A stretch of 64,000 bases of DNA from Perkinsus olseni (GCA_013115135.1 JABANP010000128.1:57766-121765), one strand, 5' to 3'. Shown: positions 54,801-63,663, counted from the stretch's first letter. The notes: generated from the letters alone by a model not told the origin. Numbers and translations: made by a program.

Positions 54801-57586
54801 AGCAAGGAACAGCCAAGGTAGTCATCAGATGCAGCGGGCCCAGAGTGGCAGAGGGGGTTCAACTCCTGGGAAGGATCAAGGACCAGTCTCACCCGAGTCG
54901 AAGCAGCATGCTCACGAAACACGGGCATAGAGGGCACGAGGTGGACCACGTCGGAGCTACCCGAGTCGACAAAGTGGTTCTCGAAAAGGCTGGAGAACAC
55001 GTCCAAGTAATCACTGCGTTGAAGTGGAGTGAGTCGAGCATCGGTAGCCACCGCACGACGTAGGCATCGTTGATTCCCATCAGACGTAGGGCGCTCTTGG
55101 CCTTTCCAAGGGACTTGCAATTGGAACCGTCCATAGGAGGCGTCATCAGTTGGTGGGAGTAGCTCCCAACCAAAGGCGGAGAACTTCTCGTCGGGAACCG
55201 TATCTGCATGATCTTCGACCGGGGAAGGAGTTGCAGACTTCTTCCTCTTAGGGATAGCAGCATCAGTAAGATCTCGCAGGAGATCGTCAGGCACAAGGTC
55301 TTCGACGCTCAAGTCAGGGTAGGACTCTTCGGGAGCATGGTCGATGGCGATGTTGCAGAGCTCCACGACCGGTTGATAGACAGCAGACTTAGAGAAGGAA
55401 GGCTTAGGGCCAGACAAGGCGGAGGCGAGCTTAGAAGCTTCTTCTCCTAGCACAAGTTGATCTCGACCAAGTAGCCAGACTGCATCCATCTCTCGCAAGA
55501 TACTAGCACTGAGGATCACATCCCTAGTCATGGCGTTGGACACAACGATGAAGTCAGTCTTCACCTCGTGAGCATCCAGGAACCGCACAGACACAGACTT
55601 GGCCACACCGATGACAGACGGACGCCCACCGTCGGCGGTAACCAGAGTGACATTAGTAGACTGCAGGCGGAAGTCAGGCACACGGGTGAGGGCGTCCATG
55701 GTGATGACACAAGCTTGGGCACCAGTGTCCAGTAGCGCAGAGAAGGTACAGGACGAGCCGTTGAGGTGAACCGGCACAGCATGATCTCTAGTCGGGGAGC
55801 CACCGAGAGAAAGGGCCTGAATAGACCTTGATGAGGGCGCTTCAGCCTTGCAGCACCAAGCGCAGTGGTTCTTCTTACCGCACCGCTCGCAAGCCTTGTT
55901 AAAGGTGTCGTACTCCTTGGGGCAGTAGAGTGTAGGAAGATGTACCAGTCCGCAGAAGTAGCAGCGGTCGTACTTGATGGCACCACAGCAGGTAGGAGCA
56001 GAATGACCGTCACCAGTCAGGCAGCGACCACACTTGGCAGAGATGATGAGCTTGTTGACAGGGTCGTTGAGGATGGCGGAGTCATCCCTAGTTCTCTTAA
56101 TCTTGGGCTTGGTGGCAGTAGGCTTGAGAGGGTCAGTAGAGGTCTTCAGCATGGTAGAGTCGTAGATTGGTGATGCAGAGGGATTAGCCACAGGGTTAGC
56201 CGTACTAGTAGGCAGGTTGGCTTGGTCGATGGAGTTGACCGTCATGTGCTTGCTATCCCAGTGAACACTGCACCACGCCTTGATGGAGTCGACTAGGGCC
56301 TTGTAGTTCATCACACCAGCTTGCTTGTAGCCGCGCTCGTCGAGGTAAGAACGACACTTAGCGGGCATACCGGAGTACATCCGACAGCGGAGTTCTTGCT
56401 CAGATAGCTTGGGAACGTGGCGAGACCTAGCAACCTCACGAGAAAGACTCTCGAACCGTGACCAGAACTTGAGGAAGGTGGTGCCTTTCTCCAGCCAAAC
56501 AGAGTTCCACTTATCCTCGAGATGATCGCCGTCGGCGCCGGAGTAAGTGCTTTCTAGGAAGTCCCAAGCATGAGCAGTGCGAGCTACCCAATAGTCAGAT
56601 TGGGCACCGTAAGGATCGCTGTACTGAGACTCGTCCACAGGATGATCTTCATCGTAGCAGTCAAGTAGTCGTTGCAAGTCAATGGAGAGGTTATGACGGA
56701 GTAGGAAATAACGCCACCTAGGGTCCGACCAGACGTAGGAGGGGGCCTTAGTGAACTTAGACTTGAACTCAGACAGACCAACCTCATCGTCCTCGCTGCT
56801 CCATGGGTGGCCTAGCACTTGAGGGGTCCACTCTACCTCCTTGATAACCTTGCCAACTTGCTCACGGGAGGTGACAGACTTCCAAGTAGACTGGTTACGA
56901 TTGCTATAACCGCCGTAGGAGCCTTCTTGCTTCTGCTGATAGTCTTGCTGATAGTAACCGCCTTGGCTAGGGCGTTGTTGCCAGCGTCCATGATGATCGG
57001 GCTCAGAATAGTCGTTGTAGTCGTTGTAGTCGTAAGGGGCTCGGCCGTAGTGAGCACGACGAGAAGGTTGTTCACGATCAGGAGGGAACACACTAGATGA
57101 ACGGACGGACACCACACCCGACCTGGTAGGCGGAGGTCTCGGAGGGGGCCCGCGTCTAGCGGCTTCGTGTTGCAGAACCACACGAGGAGCAGAACGATCA
57201 CCAGTGAGTGGTCCGCGAGCACGATCTTGAGCACCAGCCGATGGAGGATCAGGAGGCAGGAGGTCGTTGTGGTTGCTTTGGTTACCAGCGGGAGTGCCGG
57301 CTGGCAGACCAGGGTCGTCGTCGTGGTCGTGGTCGTCGGGATGGTCACGCTCTTCAAGATTATCACGGCCATCTTGGTTGACAGGGTCTTCTGGGCCTTC
57401 TTGGTCCTCATGATGCTCAGAGTCTCCTTGGTCTTCGGGGTCTTCTTGGCCTTCTTGGTCTTCACGGTCTTCACGGTCTTCACGGTCTTCTTGGCCATTG
57501 GGGGTCTCATAGAAGGGAGGATCAGAACGGACTTCTTCTTCCTCGTTGTCAGCGTAGTTACCAGCACGTCTTCTTGGTCTTGACAT
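51848..57586 (-). CDS. Gag-Pol polyprotein of the LTR retrotransposon
   Basis: Single uninterrupted frame of 1912 residues. N-terminus: acidic, repetitive Glu-Asp/Gln region (about 15-95). Gag core with aromatic WTPQVLGHPW and WRYFLLRHN. Cys/His cluster at about 515-580 (CGRCLTGDGHSAPTC; CYFCGLVHLPTLYC; CERCGKKNHCAWC). Aspartic protease LLDTGAQ at about 620. Reverse transcriptase: GDISKAFHRI, YVDDT at about 1058. DPLGL at about 1152, RNase H SDAS at about 1220, and LNPADAATRP. Integrase: H...CDTCQ zinc region (to about 1535), then the DDE residues in VVDLQGPL, VSDVGSVF and GGFHERLH (about 1572, 1632, 1670). No stop or frameshift separates gag from pol, so both products come from one polyprotein. 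Confidence 0.96.
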   Translation of the reverse strand: MSRPRRRAGNYADNEEEEVRSDPPFYETPNGQEDREDREDREDQEGQEDPEDQGDSEHHEDQEGPEDPVNQDGRDNLEERDHPDDHDHDDDPGLPAGTPAGNQSNHNDLLPPDPPSAGAQDRARGPLTGDRSAPRVVLQHEAARRGPPPRPPPTRSGVVSVRSSSVFPPDREQPSRRAHYGRAPYDYNDYNDYSEPDHHGRWQQRPSQGGYYQQDYQQKQEGSYGGYSNRNQSTWKSVTSREQVGKVIKEVEWTPQVLGHPWSSEDDEVGLSEFKSKFTKAPSYVWSDPRWRYFLLRHNLSIDLQRLLDCYDEDHPVDESQYSDPYGAQSDYWVARTAHAWDFLESTYSGADGDHLEDKWNSVWLEKGTTFLKFWSRFESLSREVARSRHVPKLSEQELRCRMYSGMPAKCRSYLDERGYKQAGVMNYKALVDSIKAWCSVHWDSKHMTVNSIDQANLPTSTANPVANPSASPIYDSTMLKTSTDPLKPTATKPKIKRTRDDSAILNDPVNKLIISAKCGRCLTGDGHSAPTCCGAIKYDRCYFCGLVHLPTLYCPKEYDTFNKACERCGKKNHCAWCCKAEAPSSRSIQALSLGGSPTRDHAVPVHLNGSSCTFSALLDTGAQACVITMDALTRVPDFRLQSTNVTLVTADGGRPSVIGVAKSVSVRFLDAHEVKTDFIVVSNAMTRDVILSASILREMDAVWLLGRDQLVLGEEASKLASALSGPKPSFSKSAVYQPVVELCNIAIDHAPEESYPDLSVEDLVPDDLLRDLTDAAIPKRKKSATPSPVEDHADTVPDEKFSAFGWELLPPTDDASYGRFQLQVPWKGQERPTSDGNQRCLRRAVATDARLTPLQRSDYLDVFSSLFENHFVDSGSSDVVHLVPSMPVFREHAASTRVRLVLDPSQELNPLCHSGPAASDDYLGCSLLANLHLSRVAPFIITGDISKAFHRISICSQDRPYFGMVFRIGHDLVTAKWRVLIFGANFAPSALTQALCGCVVLADYDSGYLSREEARQLDPVVAQVIDTFDDNRASSDSAATDPASSELPPQFRGKVSIYVDDTQSRGDDIQSVTRCADSLDLSLERHGFPSNVLKRVRSWLMDKEVSYLGYRWFEDCYFIRYKDEDDIAAILSRDRLTRREVFKLAMTFYDPLGLAVEYSSSLRMMVRLSFSTAEDWDSYVSDDLARRMLSLIKNIKSDGPRLTSTPRSVALSTINVFSDASGEASAFTVHDAALVRIFAQSHLWTATQQKWSIPKKETICFCDAVSAVYDYLTLIRRLHHRFDPRKICFYLDSGCTVYRVRRLHSQLKLKLITPLEVRRLRTALTQLKEMSVDMNLEVVVKFLPGRLNPADAATRPVTSGDLPGLPNPDHIKADLEMANFAEMSVKINPANSSKTTSAAEPKVIAVINDQVDPRVRDLENYFPLDAIRQLQQDHARTYNMIHTLQHVTPNEVPASLRCYSVDDGILYFHGCTSVSNTRFEKALPVVPPVAAALACLRDLHDVMGHPPASSTVTLYQTYYYTPKLRSHLRRIVSTCDTCQRKRRRNASRSQGGVVRPPGLSFDIGNVVVVDLQGPLVDPSAPQSDSKRWILTILDPVSFSVDYDILPYPTTSLVISAMERSFAVRGIPLVLVSDVGSVFTSAPFLYFLKTWNVRACWLPRDARGYGGFHERLHGQLLEQIRARLIDSARSPDPTPLSTVVAESVSALNRLPLYDFGGLSAHELHFCRRPRYPVGHDDSDEHNVSLEKLKEWLPSLTILDPQREILQDDLLRMADEVATRRCETMVDYWDLWCERSDRVRQRFEKLPLPRAHMHIFKPGDKVLKFKKGSLKQSSCWSGPYRVVNSSNSNTLYQLETLDGRPLRYLETVFNLRRYLPPVDNVDSYRYEEAEAPIPEAPAAEDPPEDDDLVYLHF

Positions 57587-57599
57587 GGATCAGTGTTGT

Positions 57600-57613
57600 G
57601 AATCCCGGTAGAA
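57600..57613 (-). other. Candidate primer-binding site
   Basis: The sequence directly inside the 5' LTR reads TTCTACCGGGATTC on the minus strand. It does not begin with the usual TGG that pairs with the tRNA CCA end. Its complement, GAATCCCGGTAGAA, looks like the 3' side of a tRNA T arm and acceptor, so priming from an internal tRNA segment or a trimmed tRNA is possible. Confidence 0.45.
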
Positions 57614-57895
57614 TGTGTAGTATGCTCTCTTGAAGGGTGGGGTTGGTGTAGTTGGGAATGGACTAGAACGCAAGTAGAGTTCTTGATGTAGATAGCTTGA
57701 TTGACGGGAAGTTGCAGAGATCAATGGAAGACAGCGCTTCCGGAGGGCAAATGCAACTGAACTAGTCACGAGACTTCTCTCAAAATCTTAGTAACCGAGG
57801 AGACAGATGAGACACGAAACGGCTAGATATCTTTTACACAGACATCCAGAGTAGCGCACGCCCGATCCTGTCTCCCACGGCCAGCATTCTACACA
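57614..57895 (-). repeat. 5' LTR of the retrotransposon
   Basis: 282 bases, identical by eye to 51445-51726. Promoter and transcription start for the minus-strand element transcript are expected within it; I see no clear TATA box. Confidence 0.97.
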
Positions 57896-58285
57896 GCTAT
57901 GCGCGCGCGTGCTTCTATGTGGTGACACCGGGGAGTGGCAACGGGCTTTGACGGACCAGACTGATGGGAGTCTACAGTATGGACGGAGCGCGGGATTTAA
58001 ATAATGGAGAGGAATGCAGTTCATGATCTGGCTGACGGAAAGGCAACTACGTTCATTCGCCGTCACTGTATGCGACTTATACTTGCAGCAAAGTGAGCTA
58101 CTGATCTACTGACAGTAGTCTACTGTGGATGTCCGCCAGAGCTGCGCTCCTCAAATTACTTCGTGGACCATCGACGCATTTCAATGACGAACCTTCTTGA
58201 TCCGAGTAAGTGAAAGACCGCCTGGGGAAAACCCGTGGGCGCATAACCAATACGGCCTAAAGGAGGATCAGTGCTCAACCGTTGA

Positions 58286-58334
58286 GCTATGCAGTTAGCA
58301 ATCGTTGAGCCTCAACGATTGCTAACTGCATAGC
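58286..58334. repeat. Perfect 24-bp inverted repeat with one-base spacer
   Basis: The left arm 58286-58309 (GCTATGCAGTTAGC...GTTGAG) is the exact reverse complement of the right arm 58311-58334, separated by a single C. On the minus strand, the sequence running out of the left arm reads TAGCTCAACGGTTGAGCAC (58272-58290), which fits a tRNA D arm/A box, so half of a tRNA-like sequence appears to have been copied as a foldback. Confidence 0.9.
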
Positions 58335-58517
58335 CTTAGCATAGCCTTGGGACATTCAACTCCTATAAGCCAGCTCCACGACTCCAGGGATATCCATCAG
58401 ACAGCGAGCATATTGCAAGGCGTCTTCGAATGAGGGAACAGAGTCGAAAAACCAGACACATCTTGACTGCAGACCGTACGCAAGGTTCGTGCTGAACACT
58501 CACCCGAGTTGTTTGAT

Positions 58518-58542
58518 CTAACCCCGGGATCAAACCCCGGAC
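58518..58542 (-). repeat. tRNA T-arm-like sequence (isolated)
   Basis: On the minus strand: GTCCGGGGTTTGATCCCGGGG, with good stem pairing around TTTGATC, preceded by GTAGACGT. It sits 200 bases from the D-arm-like foldback at 58286-58334 but in the wrong order to form one tRNA. Confidence 0.5.
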
Positions 58543-58759
58543 ACGTCTACCGCACTCGTGGCTCACATCCCGGCAACACACTACAAGCCTCGCGTCATTC
58601 CTCGACGTGGCACCTGGTTAAGATGCCCATTCAGCCATCTACCGCGTAGGCAGATAAACATGAATCCGGCACTCAAAGTGACCAAACTCTAAATTACAGG
58701 GTTTGGTGCCGTTCAGCTGTTGAGAAGGTGAATACTATTTATCAAGACTTGACAATTAA

Positions 58760-58965
58760 GTGGACCACATATATTGAAGCCACCGGCACTAGTGCCGCGC
58801 CCAGGGGTCTGCAATAGGCCCTATTGAATAGGGCCAGGGTTGTCCGGGCGGAAAGAAAAAATTTCTTTCTTGCGGAAATTTCCCGTATTTTCCGGGAATT
58901 TTGAACTTCAGGAAATTTCTCGAAAGTTCCAGGGAGGTAGGGGGTTCGATTCCCGGCGAAGACAT
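58760..58965 (+). repeat. Hairpin-rich segment with a T-arm remnant
   Basis: Contains GGCACTAGTGCC (palindrome), GGCCCTATTGAATAGGGCC (hairpin) and AAATTTC-rich inverted sequences at 58856-58920, then GGTAGGGGGTTCGATTCCCGGCGAAGACATTCTTTCT (58936-58970), a T arm followed by CATT and a T-rich run as in several introns. This looks like a small non-autonomous element. Confidence 0.5.
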
Positions 58966-59503
58966 TCTTTCTCTTGGCGACAAAGACAACCGAGATTCCA
59001 GAATATTGACAACCACACAGCCGACGCGACCCATATCAGCGTTGAAAATTTCATCGCTGTGAGCTGTCGAGCATGATACATTGATACATGAGATGCTTTC
59101 GTGCCCTATGACATTCTGACTGATAAGACTTTAACCGTAGGAGTGGTCAATGGGAGGCCTCATGTGATCATCAGTGTGACAAAACCTCACTATGTGATGA
59201 CATCCAGCAGAACAATTGGGACCTTCCTCACCTCGAGCAAGGTCACAGAGGGATTTCTTTCCTATGAGCACACGGCTTCAGGACATATTATGTCCGACAT
59301 AAATTCTAATTCACATTTCAGATACGATAGCACTTGTGCACAGCTCATCTGAGAAGGAACATATCATGTACCCAAAACTGCTCCCCGAGCAGGAAGTACC
59401 CACTTACTTCCAGAAAGTCTGCGAGTGATAACGTCAGTGAAAAGGAAATTGCGGAGCGAGCGAAGCGAGCGGAGCAAATACTGCCACTTCTACGCTTTTT
59501 TGT

Positions 59504-59529
59504 GCGTTCGTTCGTTCGTTCGTTCGTTC
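59504..59529 (+). repeat. (TTCG)n microsatellite
   Basis: About six TTCG units (GCGTTCGTTCG...TTCA). It creates a repetitive Val-Arg-Ser-Phe stretch in a 195-codon open frame (59334-59921) that I do not accept as a gene. A T-arm-like core (GGTGTTCGAACCCG) lies at 59704-59717. Confidence 0.85.
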
Positions 59530-60010
59530 AAATTATTTCTCCACGACTATGTCGATTCAACTCGCGAGACAAATACCATTCGAAAGCACGTGGTTTGTAT
59601 ATTCTACAAAAAAATACGAAATCGCTCCCATCCCCGTTCCACCAAGCACAACCGTCGTGGACCGTTGTAGACGAACCCGAAAAAATACGGAAAAAGTCCG
59701 TGCTGGTGTTCGAACCCGAAACTTTGTGTCGAGCTCCGCTTTTTTCGTTACGAAAGAGACTGAGAGCGAAAGAAAGAGAGATTCCCTCACTCAAGGAGGG
59801 TACAAAGATTTGGGGAAGTATCGTGAACTCGAAAGCTGGGCAAGAGGAGCAGTTCGTTGAGAGGCAAGTACCATATTTGCGGGGTTGGGTTTGCAGAGCT
59901 AAGAAGAGGATGGTGAAATGATTCCATTGAAACCGATAATCATGACGAGCTGGCTCACTGAGTATGCCGGGCATACTAGCCCTCCTGGTCACGGGTGGGT
60001 TTGACTGGAG

Positions 60011-60230
60011 GGGTCACTGCAGGTCGATAGCCTTTGCATTAACAAGTCGTGAAACTCAGGAGGCTGTAGGGCCCCTACCGTAGGGGCGATGTTCCGCTCC
60101 CTAGCGCAATAGCCGGAGGAGCTACGTGGTCCTTACCTACCGACCGTACTTATTGCAGATGCAGCGGAAGCAATAAGCAATGCTTAACGAGCATGTAGGA
60201 CTACAATCAATGCGGGATCAGCGATCGCTG
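60011..60230 (+). repeat. Diverged direct repeat, unit 1
   Basis: GGGTCACTGCAG-TCGATAGC-TTGCATTAAC...GGCTGTAG...GGCGATGTTCCGCTCC...TTGCAGATGC...AGCAATGCT...CAATCAA aligns in order with 60812-61018. It includes the short palindrome GCCCCTACCGTAGGGGC (60070-60086), which is missing from unit 2. No coding signal. Confidence 0.8.
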
Positions 60231-60660
60231 AAACATCGTTAGTGTCGCGAGCTGAACGAGGACTCCCGGAGTCCGACAGTCGGACTCCGACTACGTCATC
60301 TCTGTCATTCCCGGCAGGACTATGCTGGGACGCGTTGGTCGTCGGTGTCGAAGCGACCTCGACGAAATCGCCCTTCTTGTTGCTTTATCCAGAATCAACA
60401 CCTGATCGCGTTTACGCGATGCTGGTTTTGCGAAGAAACTTTCTGTGCTCGGAGACTCTCTGAGAGACGTGACTCCAATACTATTTTCTTCGGTTCTATC
60501 AATTTGATACTATTGGACCAATAGTTCTCGTGACTCTCGACTCTGAGAGACCATGACATGGGGTTCGCGGACGGATCGCGGCCCACATTAACCTCCACAA
60601 ACCGCAGCACTATTGCCTCTGACGGCTCAGAGTTGGATGCTCAGCATACCGGATTGGCTC

Positions 60661-60704
60661 CGCAAGACGAGGATATCATGAGATTTGCTCGTCGCCTAAT
60701 CGAC
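60661..60704 (+). repeat. Second block of the direct repeat, copy 1
   Basis: CGCAAGACGAGGATATCATG followed by AGATTTGCTCGTCGCC; closely matches 61241-61280. It follows repeat unit 1 as its partner follows unit 2, so the duplicated stretch probably includes both blocks. Confidence 0.75.
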
Positions 60705-60811
60705 AAGAGGTGAGTGACTTTCTTATGAAGCGTTGAGCCGTGCTGTTGGTTATACGTCGGACCTGATCTGATTGGGTACGCCCTACTGCTCATGAGTGGC
60801 CTCGATTAGAC

Positions 60812-61018
60812 GGGTCACTGCAGACCTATAGCTTCTGCATTAACGAGTAAAGAAACTCAATAGGCTGTAGGAGCGATATTCCGCTCCATGGCCCGTGTGG
60901 TCCTTACTCTTTGGTCTTACTCACTAACAACCTTACTCGTTGCAGATGCGGCAGAGGCATTTAGCAATGCTCAACAAAAATGTAAGACTAGAATCAATTT
61001 GAGACCAACAATCGCTGC
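60812..61018 (+). repeat. Diverged direct repeat, unit 2
   Basis: Second copy of 60011-60230 with scattered substitutions and small gaps (GGGTCACTGCAGACCTATAGC, GGAGCGATATTCCGCTCC, GTTGCAGATGCGGCAGAGGC). Head-to-tail with unit 1 at about 800 bases. Confidence 0.8.
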
Positions 61019-61240
61019 AAGTTGCAACCTGCCGACCTGCAGCCTGTAGCCTATGCTGTTGGAGTGCTTGTATAAGATGTTCCAAGTTAATCATAGATGA
61101 TAACAAAAAGGGTGATAATATAGATAGTCGTATTGTCACCTGTTGTGGCCTAGGACCGGTTGTCAGTCCAGCGGGTTGTGGTGTACCACTAAGAGTATGA
61201 CGCTGTTGTCGTTCGGCAGCTGCATCACCAGGGGAAGCAC

Positions 61241-61290
61241 CGCAGGACGAGGACATCACGAGATTTGCTCGTCGCTGCGATTAGGCGACG
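61241..61290 (+). repeat. Second block of the direct repeat, copy 2
   Basis: CGCAGGACGAGGACATCACG followed by AGATTTGCTCGTCGC; partner of 60661-60704. It is followed by a small foldback (GTCGCTGCGATTAGGCGAC). Confidence 0.75.
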
Positions 61291-61574
61291 ACGTTGCCTA
61301 ATATGCCGAACGAGATGCCATATCGTGATGGTATTACCTAGGATCGGATTATCCGATTCGGATAGTTCCTATACTGGCTCGGCAAATCATCCGCCCTTAA
61401 TTTGTCACGCCGCAGCTGGACGGAGCGGATTATCTCATCTGACTGACTGTGATTGTGACTTGAAACACCATGCATTCAAGCGCATAAATGGAGACAGCTC
61501 ATAAATGATATGGGTGGCGATGAAGGGCCGAGAGGAAGGTCTTCCGAATGATATCCAAGGAATATAATGCTCCG

Positions 61575-63663
61575 CTAATGGTCGCGGCCACTACTCGCTC
61601 TGTCTCGACCTTCCCGCTGCTCTTGAGATATCCTGACCAAGTCTACCAGCTGCCGCGTCCGATTAGTGTTAGCAATCCATTCTCGGAAGTAGCCCTCCAT
61701 CAGCTCCGATACTTGCTGCCGCCGAGCACTATCGGCAATCTCATCTAGCTGGCCGCATAATTTCGCATGGGTTTCTCGCCGCTCCTCCTGACAAACGCCC
61801 GCATGAAAGAACTTCCCATTTCGTATCCTTAACTTACCAGCGCGTCATAGTACACTTCAGGCAATGCTAATTTGGGTACGGTTTCGCCTCCGTCAAGGCC
61901 CCCCTCACGCGAAGCACTTCGAGGCTCGGGAAAACTGACCGTATTGAAGCTCTCCGGTGCCATCTGATGATACCATCCAATTTGAGATCGATTACCCTTC
62001 GGCAGCTCCTTACGAGATAGTATCCCTGTGTGGCCTGCTTGTCGGATCCAGCAGAACCGGTCGAACTCCTGTTCGAGGTGGCACTAGCCGACGACGCACG
62101 ATCCCCTCCTGCGTCTGGCATCAATGGACACCATGTCGGATGCGCCCAGATACCGGCCTGCTCAGGAATAGGATTGACAAGAACGAGCCGTCCGCACGCT
62201 TGCCTTACTGCGTGTCGATTTGGCAGCTCCGTCTCGGTGCCTATGAGATCGAGCATCCCCGCCGTCTTAAGTAACGCAGCACTTCCACTATACAAAAACG
62301 TTGAAGGGCGCTAACTTGATGCCCCGGCAGTCGCCAGTGATCACAGGTGGATTCTGAGAGCGCACCGGTAGCAACAGAGTCGGCGCAGTGATGGGACCTA
62401 CCCGAGTAAGTGTGTACAGGTTCACATCAACTCCGCTTTCAAGCCTGATAGAAGAAGAAATGACTAAGACCGTCATAGTGGAGAGAAAATCTCACCTTAT
62501 CGCCGTTGTGATGGTATGGATGTTGCACCGCTCGCAGTTCGCCACAGAGACTTGACAGGTACAGCACAACACCACTATATCGCAATCAACGCACCCGACC
62601 ACCGCCGCAAATCTGATCGGACCTGCCACGAACGGTAAGCAGAGAACGATGATATCCACAGCGTACTCACCAGTGAGGTAGATGACGGTCTCGCTACAAT
62701 TGGAGATATACAACAGATCCGTCGCTGAGCTACCACGGGCAACATCTCGGAGAATAGTGGTTTTGGACAAACCAGAGAGGGTTAACGACCGATACCTGCT
62801 AAGGATCTTCCAACCCTGAGGATGTCAATGACGATTAGGTTACCCGATTGCACAACTAGATGGGCTCTCAGTGTTTATTGGGCCAGACTTGTTGGTGCCC
62901 AGCGTGGGGGTGTAGACGACCTCATTCCAAACCAAGTTGGATTCGATGAGACCCTAACGAGGACGTCACAACAGCCATCAGTTAGCACGACCCTGCCCTA
63001 CCTGTAGTTTCTCAAAGGCAATACTAGGGCTACTGGAGATACGACTCCGCAGTGATGAAGCGCCGCTCAGCGCGAACACGGCCTCGTGAAGGGTCTTGCA
63101 GGGCGACCCAAATGATGGGCCACCAGCAATAAGGATCCTGAAGGAGGGTAGCCACCAGCTCGACGCACTGAGCGAGAGGACCTCGGATCGCACCCCAGCT
63201 TGTCCATTGCCTCCGATGAGACCTTATCAACCTTGACTTCCTTCTTGGGAGGGGACGATGTTGGGGATGATGCTCCACTGGGGTCCTCAAAACATTGGCA
63301 TACTATCCGCAACAGACTGGCGCAATGTGTCCTGAGAACCAAACCCGATTCATTGAATAGTAACTGGGTTGAGATTACGCTGCGAAAAATTCTCGCATGA
63401 AATGATTATTTTCTACGGCGAGGCTGACGGACCGTCAGTGACGGTCAGGTCCTTTCCCAGCATCACCTTATAAACCCAACGGCCTGCTGGTTATCCCGTC
63501 CAATTCGCCCACCACTGATCTGCGATGACATAACCATCGATGCTCGAGGAGATTGCTGAGAGAATCCGATACAGGGGACCTCGAAGGTCATGCTGATGCT
63601 ATTACTACTACCTGGGACTGGGAACGGGGCGAATGAGCGGCCGTTGACGCTGAAAGGAAGCAC
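61575..63663 (-). CDS. TBCC-domain protein, TBCCD1-like (gene span)
   Basis: Beta-helix TBCC domain protein; TBCCD1 members position centrosomes or basal bodies, while TBCC and RP2 act as GTPase activators. Exons on the minus strand: WWANWTG and FSVNGRSFAPFPVPGS near the start; SPPKKEVKVDKVSSEAMDKL; ATDLLYISNCSETVIYLTGE; GPIRFAAVVGCVDCDIVVLC; VSVANCERCNIHTITTA; NPPVITGDCRGIKLAPFNVF; LVNPIPEQAGIWAHPTWCPL; TVPKLALPEVYYDAL; and the last exon YFREWIANTNRTRQLVDLVR with a stop at 61575. The 'ANCE.C..H' and 'GI.LAPFN' motifs match TBCCD1. The start at 63663 is tentative, since N-terminal exon joins are unclear. Confidence 0.72.

Larger units (their letters stand above)
51445..57895 (-). mobile_element. 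Complete BEL/Pao-like LTR retrotransposon
   Basis: Two 282-base LTRs (51445-51726 and 57614-57895) enclose one long minus-strand frame. The LTRs start TGTGTAG and end CTACACA and appear identical base for base, implying recent insertion. GCTA precedes the left LTR and follows the right one (a 4-base target duplication, or GCTAT, 5 bases, if one LTR base is shared). Domain order Gag, zinc knuckles, protease, RT, RNase H, integrase, and the DPLGL linker after RT favour BEL/Pao over Ty3 or Copia. Confidence 0.95.

Noticed and set aside
56833..57567. Second long open frame over the Gag start
   Set aside because: It is a frame-shifted shadow of the repetitive acidic Gag region; its Thr/Lys/Leu repeats follow from the same nucleotide repeat.
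59334..59921. 195-codon open frame
   Set aside because: It contains the (TTCG)n microsatellite and a T-arm-like core, has no motif, and composition does not resemble the real genes here.
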